A stretch of 64,000 nucleotides of DNA from the NCBI GenBank assembly GCA_008508345.1, contig QNGE01001261.1, positions 1 through 64,000 of the forward strand, in the 5' to 3' direction. Made by a program: the position numbers and the translations under genes. Origin of the DNA: Paragonimus westermani. Taxonomy: Eukaryota; Platyhelminthes; Trematoda; Plagiorchiida; Troglotrematidae. Each line of letters begins with the position of its first letter. Within the stretch, counting starts at the first letter, position 1. A model generated the notes under the pieces. That model was not told the DNA's origin. It saw only the letters and a list, made by a program, of their open reading frames with translations, and ran no database searches. Positions 44,903-59,900 of this stretch are shown piece after piece.

Positions 44903-47900
44903 CTAGACAAAAAGGGGGAGAAAACAGATGGAATTCAATCAGGTATTTGCAATATATATTACATTAGAAAGCGACTGGCTGTATTTTCGCACCACTCAAA
45001 TTCGACTTTGCAATTGACAGGAAGGTGATTAAAATACCCTGAGCAGTAGTCTTGAGCAATCGATAAGTATGCTTGTTTGTGATCTCCCAATTCTGATTCG
45101 GATGCTTCTGCAGACTGGGCGAGTCAGATACAAACATGCGAGCATCTGAGGCAAGGAAAAAACGAAGTGCTATGGTAATACATCACAGATAAAAGGTATA
45201 TGGGCAGGAGTCAAGCTTGTGTTGAAACTCACATTGACATTCAGATGAGCACCTGAAATATTTATGAAAACTAGGACGGTACGGTGGGACAGATATGAAA
45301 GTTTTGGCACCAACTGTATTTCAAGGAAAGAACGAGGATTACGATGCTGTGTCATGAAGATTGTGACAATGGAACTATCGAGGTAAGTCAAGTTGATCAG
45401 TTCAAGGCCGGTCGCGATGTGCTACAAAGATCACCGCTAATGATTCTCGTTGTAACGCATTCGACCCACTTAAATTCGATGGTCACATGACTAAATGATC
45501 CGGTACTGTTCTAATCCTTGTTCAATGTTTTGTAAACCATTCGCTTCCAACATGTGGTTAGCAGTTGCTGAAGCCTCAGCGACCTGACCTAGAAGGAGTT
45601 CGAGATGATAAGCAGACTCTCTAGTGTTTGGTTACTCCATATATTGTTTAGAATCCAACAATGATTGTTTATGGCCCATCAGCGATCTGTACAACCCATG
45701 ACATAAATCATATCAGTACGACTTTGCGGTTGTAGTAGTCCACGCGATTCTCTTAGGCACACGTGAGCCACAAACCAGATATGGGAAAACCTTCATGGAT
45801 GCACCCTACACCGTCTCTTTTTTGTCTTCCATTCTGAGACGTTTTCCTTTACTTTACAAATCTCTTCAGGCTAATTATCTCAAACATCTCCAACTCTGTT
45901 CCAGACGTAGCCTCATCTATCACCTTACACATTCCTTGAGACCGGCTACAAAAGGCGCGAGTGGCGTTTCGATCCTACTGGCACGGCATGATAACCATTC
46001 ATGTATGTATATACATAGATATATATGCATATATGTTTATATACCCCAGTTAGCTTAACCTAGAAGAGGCAAAATAGGGGGTGTCTGAGCTACGGACCCC
46101 TGTGGTTTTATCCAGATGTTAGAGGCATAGCTTTCAGTCATTCTGTCATCTTCCGTCCGGTCACACCAATAGCTCATCCACCAATTGTCCCATCGTCTAT
46201 CTGGTGCATTTCAACCTTCAGTTCGATATCCAGCCGACCACACTGAGTGAAATAACTTCTGATTTCTCACCGATAATCCGTTACTGTGTAGCACGCGCGC
46301 TTTACTTCACCGTACTACGCCTTCAGTACAGTGGGCGAAATTGGCTTATGGATGCTCGAGTACTCACGTTCTGCTCACTAATGAATAATGAATTGTGCGG
46401 ATCGCTGACAGATTATAAACCACCATCGAACGCTAAACGATAGGAGGTATTGTTGTCTTCCGATCTGCCCTGATACACTTGATACAGAGTTGTATCACGT
46501 AAGGCACGCATATGATATATCAAGCTGTAGTCAGCGTCGTTCACTTTGGGAAGCAGCCGTCTAGTTGAACTGGTTTTGAAAGGCATGACCCGCACCAAAC
46601 ACTCTCCGACCTTATTCCTTCGAGCGTACAATGGATACGCACTGTGTGGGTGGAATCAAGTGTTGTAGTGCAACCCAAGCAAGCTAACAAATAGTCTAGT
46701 AAGCACCACACCAAGAGATTTGTCCAACCACCGACCTACACCATTCGGCATGTCAAAAGGCAAAGTAATTTAAATTATGGTGATCCCCGCCCGCGTGGAG
46801 GTTTTGAAAAAAGGAATTAGAGGCATTGCTTATCAGAAGACTACCCCCACCTTCGGCAATCAACTTGAATTAGTTGCTGGTCTGCCCCTGCCACTGCATC
46901 GAACTGGAATTGATTCCATGTCTGTGTGCGTTTGTAGCATTTTTTCCGGGTGCGATTTCGCAACTTTATTGCGGATGAACAGTTTGGGTTTGTTCTATAA
47001 ACAGTGTCAGAAGCAATACGTACTTCCCACGAAACAATGAAAATGTCGACGGATACATCGTACACACTTAACTTGCAGTTTAACTGGGAGATTCACTGTT
47101 TTGAGAGAGATCGTTCCCAACGCTCGTCTGCGCGATGGGACGCTTAAAGTAAAGGTGATTAGAATTATCATCATCATAGGCAGAAATACATCAGTGGTTC
47201 ACACTAATGCTTAACTGCCACACAACCATGAAGAAACAGCAAACCCTATATAGGAAGAGAGAAGTAAAAAGGAAGGGGACGGGAAGGGACCTAACTACCG
47301 AAAATGACTACGTCCATATTCAAACATACAGCATTAAGGTGCCTACACCTTGCAAACAAACAACCGAGCTGCAAGTGAGAATTATTGTGACCCATCAAGT
47401 CGTCTTGAGACAGCCGTGTCTGGTACCTCTGTTTGTTCAAACGAACCTTGCTCAGTTCTGTTCGACAATCATCTGAAGTAATGTTGCATACACAAGCTGA
47501 GAGAGGGAGTTTGGTTGACGTTGTCTGTTAATGACCGTATACAGCACTGGGCATTTATGCCCCTGGTCATGGCAGTGGGCTGCGGACAATGGCGTGCTTG
47601 TATCTGATAGAGTGATTAATCTTGCCTATAAATCTTTTCCATTTTTAAATCACCACGGTTGTTACTGTCAGGATCAACGACAGTCTAGGCCGAAAGCAAC
47701 TAGGGTACAATTCAGTGTCTGGAATGCAGACAAGCGCAACATCTATCCCCAGCATGATCACCAAAAATACAATGTAAAATAAAAGCAACTTTAAAAACTT
47801 ACTTTCAGTGCTGATCGAAGGACCACGATTTGCCCCGGCGATTGAATCCATGGTTCGCCGTCTACCTGGACTGGGATTTCACTTTTCACTGTGATACGAA

Positions 47901-50900
47901 TCTACAGAGTTGGATATCACGGACATAATGATGACATCAGTTAGCAGAATAGTTGTTTACGACAGAATGTGTGCAATCCGGATATCTACGGAGGAAAGCT
48001 GTATGGTGATGTCATGATTATCGTTACCATTATACACTTGTGGAAAAGCTGTAAGCATTAGGCTAAGCGATGAAAGCAACGGATTTGGAAGTGTGCGCAC
48101 ATAAGATTTACCACTCAGTTCCTTTCCCAAAATGATCAATTCATGTGACGTTGAAAGTGAACTCATTCTCACTTTATCAATGGGTTACTATCAAACACGC
48201 CGAATATGTAATATTTGGTCCACTCTCAGATCTTACCACGAGTCTATTCATCCATCTGACCCACCCAAACTGAGTTCATCTTCATCACCGTGTCCCACTC
48301 AACTGACAACCGTACATATCTTACTGTCCGCAGTAATCTCTGGGCTGTAATGAACAGTCATTCTTCGAATGTCCCCGGATTTTAGGCTGATTGAAAGAGT
48401 TCAGCCTCAGGATTCTATGAATGTGGTCCTTTGAACAACTGACATTGAACTATCAGTCACGTTCAACAAGCCATTCGAAGCCCGTAGTATTTTACCATCC
48501 GAGTTGGACCTGAGCAAAGTCGCTTTCGATCGCCTCGTTTCTTCGTATCACGTGCAACAAAATCTATGAGAAACTGATACAACTGAATTAGGTCGTCAAC
48601 TTGCTGTGCGATAGCCAAACAAAGAAATAGTCTGAATGTCCAAGTTCACGACTGTTGAATCTCCGCAGTCTGCACTTAAGTCGAAATCACTCGCGACTGA
48701 TAAGTGGATGATGCCAAGACGATACTCGGCAAGTGGTTGGATGGCATTGCGTCTACGTTAGGTGAGTGAAACTTAACTCATCGAAAAGTGCAGGCCATGT
48801 TCCACTTTGTAACGTCATAATCGACTTTAGATTAGGTTATCCGTATAATTACGAGGCAGCGCAATTTCGATTTATTACTACACTGATCTGAACCTTTAAA
48901 CGTTTTTAGGGCAAGCATGTTTCACACTTCGCCCTTTTTGCAACTGAATGTGCGTTTAAAAACTGGTAATTCGTATTTACACAAGCGGTATATACAAAAA
49001 ATCTAGTTTACGTACACATACCTGCTGGAGCGTGAAAGCGAAAATCCTTCTCCCTTCCGTAACAACCTATGAACTTAAAAAGCACAGATTTTGCGTAACT
49101 GGAATTTCTTTGTAATAATTGTCAAAATAGACAGGACTTCATAATCAATGGTGGGGTCGCATCAACACTGACCTTGATAACCTCGAGTGCCCATCATTTA
49201 CACCTTCCTACGATTGAGTGACCATTACAAAACGACGGGTGTCCACACATTGACGGAACTAACATTTTAGAAAAAAACGGAATGCGAACAACAAACTGGT
49301 TGTCATCACATCCTGCACTTGGCAGTGGACAGCGACACAAGTACACGAAGGTTGAATAGTGTCAGATTTCCAAGGTCTTAATACGAGTCAGCTAACGCGG
49401 ATTCAAATCAGCGGTAACAAGACAACATTAGAACTACTGTACTACGTGGGTTTGGTAACAAGTTAAGAAGTGTGACATAAGGAAGATTACAGTTTTAGAT
49501 ACACCATTCTGCTAACTTACTATTTTATGAACCTTCCAGGAATTCCTTAGGAGTGACTTGCGCAGCTCTCAGCCTATTTTTACGTTTTCGTTTGTTCCAT
49601 ATTGTCTACGAAATCTGGTAGCGATTACCATCATGCAACAAAGGTAATATGATCATAGGGCTTTCGTTCAAATGAAACGCCTTCGTCTTAACACCGAATT
49701 GGAAAAATGTTTTCTGACTAAACCAACAATATAGAAGTTGTAGTCGAGCCAACGAAGTTGTCGCCGCTTCGTTTGGTGAATATAGATCAATTCTTACTTT
49801 GAAAAGGAGATGCATGGAGTGTTCGTAAAAGGTTTACGTGCGCTGGTGAACCGCCCTTCAGCCAGCGTTTAAACAAACTTTTGTTTCTACAAGTCTGCTG
49901 TAATTTTTTTATCCCTATGAGATTGAGTTCACTTCAAATCCTAACTGTTTCATATACAGATTCGTGGTGTATTTTCTTCAAACCAAGTACCTAATACAAA
50001 AAATGAGCCAGAAAATGTGTATCTTGGACGAAAGCGTTCTTTCCTTAAAGATGTTCTCCCAGAAGAAGCACTTCAGCTACTACTGTTGACCTCCATGTTG
50101 TGGCTTCACATGCAGCTTTTAAACGTGTGGGTAACTTCAAATAGCAGGTTGTGAAGACGAAACCATAAAAGGTTCAATCGATTTCAACTATAGTAAGTCA
50201 CATTTAAAGAGGCACCCAACATCTTCAGTTACGATGGTCAAAGTTGCAACGTGAAACCACGAAGTATGGATTTAATCGTCTGGTTTTCTCAGGAACACAG
50301 TTTAAGCCAGACTCTTATAACTAACAAGAAAAAATCCAGTGAGACATTAGGCATGGTCAGTCAGCAAACATCCTGATAAGCTTGAGTTTTTTTTCTTCGC
50401 CTACGTTTGTCGTGGTCAACAGAATTTTCAAGCACATCAGGGACATGAAACAAGACCATCACATTAACAGCCGTAACCCAAACCTTCCAGAATTTAATTT
50501 TGCGATACTTCAGTTTCATATCTTTAAAATCACATAAATCGCTTAGCCTTGGGCGGTATGTAGACTTGGCGTTCCACTGTACAGGCCCACAGGACAGTTA
50601 ACCCGTTTTCACCCTACCGAGGACGACTTTCTTCACCAGCTAATAACTGCTGTCTCAGAGAATTTCGAGAACCCAGTAGTAAGCTCCTTTCGTCTACGCT
50701 ACTGGGCAGTCTTCGACTAAGCCGTGAAAGCACAGCCGTAACGGTGTGGTCAAAACAAGCACAAATCCTGGAGAAATGATTGTGGCCAGGTAATTAAAAA
50801 AATGTGCAAGACTTAGGGAGAGAGGACAAAAACGGGGATTATGTACCGTAACATACTGGTATATCAATCCATACTGCTAGTTTGGATAAAGCCCCTATTT

Positions 50901-53900
50901 CAGCACACGCACATTGTATGCGGGCCAGACATCTGGCCAATCTCCTCAGTTTACTCAAACTTCCTTGGACAGTAATGTATACGTTCAACATGAGAAAGTG
51001 GGATACATTGAAAACTTAGCATGCTAACTAACCTAATTGGCCTGTCATAAATAAATGTTTAAACATAGCCATGTGCAAGCGATGTTCGATTTTCTCGGAG
51101 CAAAAGTTACAGCTTCAGATAGCATTTCGAGTAACCGGGCACAAACACGCATGATTTTTCAAATGTCATTCAGTTTGAAGAATAACGGTTATGTGTTACT
51201 CAGTGGCACTGATGAGTAGTATGGCAGGAACTGAAGTACTGGCCTACGAATCGAAAATAACAGCAATATTCAGGAAGCAAAGCGTAGCTGTGAAAAACTT
51301 ATTGGTTCGAATCGATTTCCATTCAGAAAACTATCTCTGTACAACTTGCAATCGACGCTCATTCGAGGCCAACAGTGCGAATGGACCATAGTGTCCGTGT
51401 GTGGTTTGCGATTTCTGTCTAGCAGTGTACAGTTTTCCTGGCCACCTAACTTTTTGCAAGCGCCGCCTAATGCAACCGCACACACATTATGCCACAACAT
51501 ATTCGAAATTATAAAAAACAGCAAACCAACGTCTCTAATAAACTCACATGACCACCTTGTGCCAACCTTGTCCCGGTTCTTAGGCAAGAAAAGATTTGTC
51601 CCATGTGTACCACGCCTGTGACACCCACAATCTCCAGCTGACCATCGTAATGCGTCGGTACGGAGAACGCGTCGTCTTTCTCCACACCCCAGGGATTTGC
51701 GCCTGCACCCCATGACAGAATGTTTAGAATGATAATTCCTTCCAGTGGAGGCAAGTCCAACTGTTTTCCGTCCACCTCAATGACCACATTTTGATGCAGA
51801 TCTTTGCATTTGGTACGATTGACCATCTTACGCAAACCCATTTTCAGATAGACGCTTTTGTTGTGGATTCTGACCACGATAGAGAACAAACAGTGGGATA
51901 AAAATAAAGAACCTGTCAGAACCGGATTGAGTTTAGGAAACCAAGGTTGTTTTCAACAGTCGACTCCACCTACGTGAACCTATGGGTAGCACGATGACAC
52001 CACACGCCACACAGCTGTTGCCGCGGTTCACCGCATTTGTGGAGTAAGAATAAGCGGAAGAATCAACAATCTTACAGGAACCCACCGACGTTGTCCTCCA
52101 AGTAAGACGGCGAATCTAGCCATTAGCAGATGACTATGAGGTCAAAACTCAACAGACAGATCGCCCGACTCTACTCAACAGACGGTAGTCTCCGAGTCTC
52201 AATAATCCAATGCCACGTCATTTCCTGATAACCAATGTAGCTTATCCAACTGATGGTCAGCCTAATGAAGTGTGCACGAAGAGATAAACTCCCTGGCCCG
52301 ATACAGACCACGGGATTAAAGAACTGCATACCACGCATCTTTGCAGCTCGACCATATGATCGTGTGAACACTGCCATTCGTGATTAAAGTTATCGAATTT
52401 CCTATGGTATGTTTACGCCACGAGTTATGCAACACACGGAAGCGTTATCAAAAGTCAGTTTATCAACAAAAGACTTGCTCCTAGCATGGTAACAAACGAA
52501 CAACGAAATAAGTGAAGTCGATTACAAGGAGAATGTCGTAATATGCGGAAGATAGCAATACGCGCTTCACCTGCTGTTGAATTTCGCTGGATTCTCTTCT
52601 CTGGCCATGTGAAAATCCAGATTCAAGTCGGCATCAATTCCTAGTCCAAAATAGTTGTTCATCACGAAAATACGACTGGTATCCTCGTTCGTGTTGGCCG
52701 CATTCGCCTCAATTTGCAGCTGTTTTTTTTGCGCGTCCTTTTCCGCCTCGTCCGGCTTGATGACCACGGTCCAACGATCCAATCGGATTTTTTCTGCATC
52801 GACCACGTCTCTGTACCGATGAAAACAATGAAACAAAGTGAAGCTAAGAGAACAGAAAATAATTGCTACGTGGCGAACTGACGAATTTGATAAGAAATAT
52901 GGGACGGTCGACGAGCAGCATCAGTGGAGAGAGGTTAAAGTCACCCGTTACTGTGGAAAGTGAGCATTCATGGTACCTTAATAATACTAATCCCGAAAAA
53001 ATTGATGCCGAGTATGAAAAGTCACTACAGCCTCAGGTAAACTGATACACAACTTGGAATAGAGAAAATGGTTAGACGAACTGCGCCTCCTGATTTGGGG
53101 AACTTGTTCCTCGGTGATCTGAATGGAGTTCAACAGTTGAACCCGGTGCCAACTGGAAAATATGATTCTGGGGTAACTTTGCTGCAATCCAAAGAGTTCC
53201 CTGAACTGATGGAAAATCACCAATGAACGGATTTTGAAGATAATTGCCGTTTAGTGCATCAGAAGTTAAAAATGATGGGCGACAAACTGTTATCTACCAT
53301 TTGAGGACCATCATGCTTTTAGTTAGGCAGCTAACTTTCAGTAACGGACGGACTAGTTCGTATTCCCCCCACCATACAGGGCATATCGTGCTAGTAACGA
53401 GCATCCGAGGAACCGTCGCTCTTAAACGCGAAAGCTTTTGCGTGAAACCGATTGCCTATGAATAATATAGTGAGTTGCTCAACCGTTTGAAATTGAGAGC
53501 GAGAGGAGTCAACATAAAGGGGCTATCGAGAAGCAAACAGAATTGTTCGAAATGCAACCTAACTTGAATATGAGTAAACTGTGCTGGACATCAGCACAGC
53601 AGAGTCATGTGAAGATAGGGCTGACTTAATTACATTGTGGGCAACCTAGTTAAGACGATTTTTTCACTCAGGCATAGCCAAGTTAAAAAGCTCAATAAAA
53701 CGTCATGATTAACAGCACCATAAATCAAATCCAGCACAACAATGATCAATTGGAGATAGTCAGCTACTTGCGACGTAACTCAGCAAAACTTAAACGTGAA
53801 AATACAGTGACCATTAAAGGACCCAAGTACGCACCGTAGGATATTCAACGGTTCATCGCCACCAGTATAACCTGAACCCCAGCGTAACACGCGGGCCAAG

Positions 53901-56900
53901 TCGTTCCCCGTGCCAAGTGGGAGAATGGCCATAGGAGGGGTCGGGCAGGCGGCATCCTGGCCTACGTTGTCCAGACAGGACAAGGCCCAACCGACTGTAC
54001 CATCACCACCACAAACAAGGATTTTAAACCGTTTCAAATGCCGAAAACAGTGTAATCCTGGAAGAGGTCCACCGTAGTCTAGATTGAACACTTGATGAGG
54101 ATTGAGAAGCTTGCGAAAAGAGGTGAGTAGTTCAATACCCTGAAAGATAAAAAATGAACAGCGGAAAAGATTAGTAGTCTCCACGTGCGCAAATTTTTGA
54201 TTATGAGACTTATGTTAATCGATTTCAGGTTATACCCTCCGTAACGAAAAGGCAGTAACTGAAGTTAGTTGACAGGTTCAGCAGTGTGGAATGTCAGTAA
54301 CATCGACAACAGATCTACAAGGTTACACATCGATTGTTCCTTGATATCACTTATTAAGGCATTTAAATGACGAACATTTAGAAGGCTCTAACCCACTCTA
54401 CACTATGGACAGAATCAAACAGTGCTCAAGTGACTGAAAATGGTGCGACCTTGCCTCATTACAAATGCAGGTAAAGTCAAAACGCTATTCGAAATGTTAC
54501 CGCGGTAAGGACAAATCCGAAGCCAGACCTTGGTCTGAAAACATAACGAAGTCAAAGCATGTCAACTCAAAGTTTACAATCAATCGTGCAAATTTTAAGG
54601 CGAAGACATGGAACCACCGAAACTGGACACAGGCAAATACACGGTTTCACGCGATTTAACAGCACTGAATTTAGTTGAGGAGCCAAATGTGTCCGTTAAA
54701 GACTCAAGGGACACCGCTCAAGAAACGACGGCTGTTTGAGGACCCAAAACTAATATGAGGCAAGAAAGTATAAAATCATTTGGGAGCGCCTCTAATTCAT
54801 TAAATCACAGTTTATGTCCTGTGAAACTTCATGTCAATGTTCGGATGGGTTACACGTCAAATCGTGATCCAAAACGTACGTGCTGCCCAAGGAAATCCGT
54901 CGCCTATACGGCCACCCAAAACTGACGGAAGATTTGATATGCCGACATGATACCAATCATGAAAGTTTGTTTCAGGCATTCCAGTCATGATTCTTGCCAA
55001 CTTTGACAGATGTAGACGACACAACATTGTAGCCATGTCAATAATTCGTAAACTGAGAAACAAAAATTGATCAACGATCCCACAAACTCACACCTTCATG
55101 ACCAACGCATTCCTCAAACCCCAGATCCTTATGCTTAGTGACGGTGCAACCTTCATTGTCAATATGGTTATTAGTGACCCGTACAGAATTGAGGACAAAC
55201 AAATTGAAGACGGTTAAATGTGATTGTTAAGAAGTAATTCAATACACATACTTTTTCTCATTACCCGAATCACTCTTTCTCCAAACTATTACAACGCACC
55301 ACCTTGCCTAATAACGGAAGTTTCATAAGTCCATCATCATAAAAAGACTTCTAAGAGATAGTACCTTCAAAATTTGATATCTCAGACACATGCGTAGCAT
55401 CTACTGTAAGCTCTCTCAAAATATTTCATTAATATATGAAAGGTACCTATTATGCCTATAACACGACCACAAATAAACTTTAAGAAACTATCACTTAAGC
55501 TACGCTGACTCAACTACGCACTATGTGATGCAGGATTCGCAATATCAATTCATGCATCTCATTTACGCAGAGACACACTTCACTTCGATGAGCAGAAATC
55601 ATTTGGGAACCAAGGACAATCGCATAAGGGCTGACGACGAGCGATTAAAGTTCAAGAGTACACAGAAAGACTAGAGACGTCGCTTAAGCCAAAACAGTGA
55701 CTCGATTATTAATCAGTTGTAAGATATGCGCACCAAATTTGGTACGAATGAAGTTGAATAGTTTGGGCGTCGTGTTTAACATGTTATTGATAAACAGATT
55801 GGGAATAACACAACGTTACGAGCAAGTTGTAATACTCTACGTTCCAACCACCTCGGGTGACCTTCCTCAGGAGTGTTGTAATCGATTTCGATTACAACAC
55901 TCCTGAGGAAGGTCACCCGAGGTGGTTGGAACGTAGAGTATTACAACTTGCTCGTAAAGTTGTGTTATTCCCAATCTGTTTATCAAAACAGTGACCGTTC
56001 GAGAGCTACAAATATTTGACTGACTGACTGACTAAATCATTAAATGCTTATTTCACGATCTCATAGAGGGACATTGCAATTCAACAAACCTCATCCATGT
56101 TTGCGCAAAGTGAGAAAGGAATTGATAAGCTGTTGATGTGCGAAACGAATCATGTTTTTGAAGGCAGGTTGTGTCGAGATAAGGGGTCGCCGAATTGTGA
56201 GCGGCAGTAAGGACGGCAAAACCTTTGCCCATGATCCAGGTCATTAACACTGCTCGTCTAATCATTCCATATCTTCATGGCTTGGTAGTGCCACATTTCG
56301 CTCATCAAATTTCCAGGTTGTGCACATCAGTAGTTAAACTAGACAGCGACGTGAACCGGAAATGAGTCAGTCGCGTTCAAGTGGCCTCCCTAAATGCATA
56401 CTAATATCGGAAGTTGAGCATTGGTGAACTTAAGAGGCTGAGAGGTTCGACAGCCTACAGGGAGTTGGGATGGTGAAATATAGTCAGAAGTATGAGAATC
56501 TACTTCCAACGCTGTTAGTTATGTGATGTTTATGAAAGTCGTCTTGGATGCGGCCATTGAAGAAAGAAGTATGTACCCTCGCTGACCCCCACCCGTAAAA
56601 ATCAACACTTTACTGAACAACTCGGCGTTGATTATAGTGCAATGATTCATAGAACGAAATAGGTTAAATGAATGAATCAGTTGTTCACAACTAACTATTG
56701 TATTAATTGTTTTCGTCATAATTATCAACTCCATAAACCGCAATAATTGGTCAAAGATAAACATTTTAAGTATTGAGTGATCACTGTTTGTACCAAAGCG
56801 ACAGAAAATACCGTGGAGGAAAATATTAAAATACACTAAGGAAGATGAGTTGAGACAAGCTGATTTAATTTGAACAACACCTGTCTGATAGATTTTGCGT

Positions 56901-59900
56901 TTAGATGAACTCTTCAAGAAGCTCCTTATAAAATGAAGACCTAGACTCGAGTTTCAGCCTCTCATTGATAACGCATACCTTTGATACCGTTGAAATTCGA
57001 ACTCTTGATCACGTTCCCATGAGACAGCCGTGATGACCATTAAGCAAATACCTTTCCGTCAGACAACTTAATTCTGACGTACAAACACTCAGTTTCATTT
57101 GCTTATCAGTAATGTTGGGTTTGACCGATCACCTGAAAAGAGGCATCGTAACCCTCTCGTTAAAATAAATTGACTGTTCAACTACTTACGCCGAGACAGA
57201 ATATAATCACTCCAAGCAAACTTTCCTGACCCTAGCAATGAGCATTGTCTATAGCGGCTCCCTACCGTACTGAGCAGATGTCCATCTTCGGCTTCATAAT
57301 TGAAAAAGCACTAGTGGTAAGCAGTTTGGCAGACTCAAGGAGTTAGTTTAATACCGGTTGTGAAAAGGCCACGTTTCCGCTGACTTCCAACTGAGTATCG
57401 AAAGTCGCATGACTCTACGCGGCATATGATTTACCAGCAGAACCACGAAGTCACGTAGGAACCTAAGAGATCTCAAGTTCGCGTCCGGTCACTCACACAT
57501 TGTAACTTGTCATACGAGATGCACCAAATTAGTCGGGAGGCAGACTGCCACGGTTGTAGCATTCAGACAGTAAACGCTGGTATCTACCAACAAGTGTTAG
57601 GCGCTGAACTTACGAACAAGTGTTTTGACAGAGTTTATAGTTTACATCCAGATTACACTGAATTATTCAGAGCTCAATCGGTTACGAATTCATACGATAA
57701 GGTTCACATGAAGGTATGTGTGAACAGTTTTCACCCTCATTCTGTGCCCTAGTCATTTTCGACAGTTTTATAGTCTGATTGAATTGGATGGAATTTACGA
57801 CTGTTCGTTCCGTATGAAACTTCACAATCTTCATATCTCCACATTTGATTTACTGACATAAAAACCCAATTTCGTCCAACCGTACAGTTGGAAGTACGTC
57901 AATAAATTGGTTGCAGTTAAGTCCACTGATTCATTCTTAGCCCTTTTCCACGAAGAACCGGCTGAGTTCGCTGAGAAGCCTCGACGATTTTCACTAACGT
58001 TCATCAAGCTCAGACAATCTTTCAGAAGACAGGATCGACGGTGAATCGGCAGATTCGGTAACGAAATTTAATGGGACATGGACGAATCACGGTGGAAGAA
58101 GGTATAGAAACAGGCGTAAAAATAACAGGGAGCAAACCCGGGTTAACTGATGTGAACATTTTACACATACAGATCGGATGATGCTCCAAGGAACACGAGG
58201 GGGACATCCATAATGTACGATGGGAAATTTATAGAAAAAACAGGTATATTGCAGTCTGAAGCATCAATAATGTCGGCGGGAAAATCGTGACATAAAACGG
58301 ACTGATTAGCAGCTGCTATTTGTCCCCGGTTCAGTGATGCATACTAATACTTAATGACGAGGTTGCCGGTGAAACAAATATCTCCCATTTGAACAACCAT
58401 CAGGAAATCCAGCTTTTTCTTGAGCCTATAATGCAAAGCATACTCTATATGTCAGGCTCAGAGAAAAGTCTGTGTTCAGAGACACGTCTTCCATATGTAC
58501 AGTTGAAGACAATGAGTAGGAGTAACCTCCCACTCAACTTCGTCTTCGCATGCACCACTACATGTCGGGCTCGCTATCCCAAATGGAACAAAAATGCAAT
58601 CCTGATGAGCATTTCGCACAAAGGCGTGGATAGCAAAAACCTGAAAAACAAAACCAAAACAGGATAGGAAGTGATAAATTGGCCAGTGATACTAAGTCGA
58701 GCAGATGTCAGCATTAAACACACACGCAAAATTTTCGTGATCCGGAGTGATACAAATGCAAAGCAGGAAGCCGCAGAACGATACAATTCCTCTGGTAGCA
58801 ATGATCATCTCGGTTCCTCACATTTATTGACGGAATTCCCAGGAGTTGACTTTCTGAAAATAACTTCTGAAACTGTCTTCTTCGCAAAGGATTTTTCAAA
58901 TGAATACTTGAAGTTGTTAGGATCTTCGTATGTCCAATCCGTAAGTAGGAAGATGGCTTACGAAAACTGGTTCAAATGTTCTTCACTTCCAGTGGTGTTC
59001 GCATTGTTACCCGATCCCTCTCCTTCCGCTCAATTTTCTCACATAGGATATTCCGGAAAATGTGCTTGGAGAATCCAACGGGTTTCTTTTACATGCTAGT
59101 TTGACCGATATGGGGTATGTGAGTGGCACTGTCCCACTTAGCCTCCTGCTGGAAGTGAACGGCCAGCGCAGTGTGTGTGGAATCCGCCTGGCATGTTCAA
59201 AGGGCAAGTCTACGTTCCTGATTTTCAGGAAATCCGCTTGAGACTATGAACACATTCCCACACTTAGATACCAACAACTCGTCAGCCTGTTATATTGCTC
59301 ATAAGATAACAGCTAGGATAACAAAAACACCAGTTGTCTTTACCACCCTGCGTCATTTGTGGGATCGAGGAAGTATGATTTTCATCTAAAGGAGGGGCAT
59401 ATAATACTTGTGTACGTTCCGTCTTACTCCGTAGTCCGGAAATATCGCTTTCGCCTGATCAAGATACCAACAGACCTGTTGTATGAAACCATCGTTTACC
59501 CCATCGATTAGCCCATATCAAGTGAGACGATCGTATGAGAAAAGCGGACGTTAACCAACGCGCATATCGAAGTGCTCGGAATATGCGATCAACTGGCTAA
59601 CTCATCACGGTGAACGTTCTGTAATGGTTGGGTCAAATACTCATGTCAGCTGAGCGTTTGCTGTACCGGAAATTATATGTTGAGACCGCCACTAGTTCAA
59701 TAAAGTCCGTTGATGGTCCAGAAACGAGGTGTTCAAAAAATACGAAGATTTCGACTGTTTCATTTAATAAAGTAGGTATCGCTTGCTCGGTCTAGGTCCT
59801 CGTGATTACTCAAATTGCTGGCGAGTAACGTTGTGCGAGACGAAAATATGCCGTTGCAGTTATACCGCTTCCATTTCTTCCGTTCAAGCTTGTTCTATAA

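Noticed and set aside
52987..53223. Minus-strand frame between two kinase exons
   Set aside because: The flanking exons join directly in phase without it and it shows no DAG kinase similarity.
58671..59099. 142-residue plus-strand frame inside the large kinase intron
   Set aside because: No recognisable motif, no convincing splice borders, and it is antisense to the gene.
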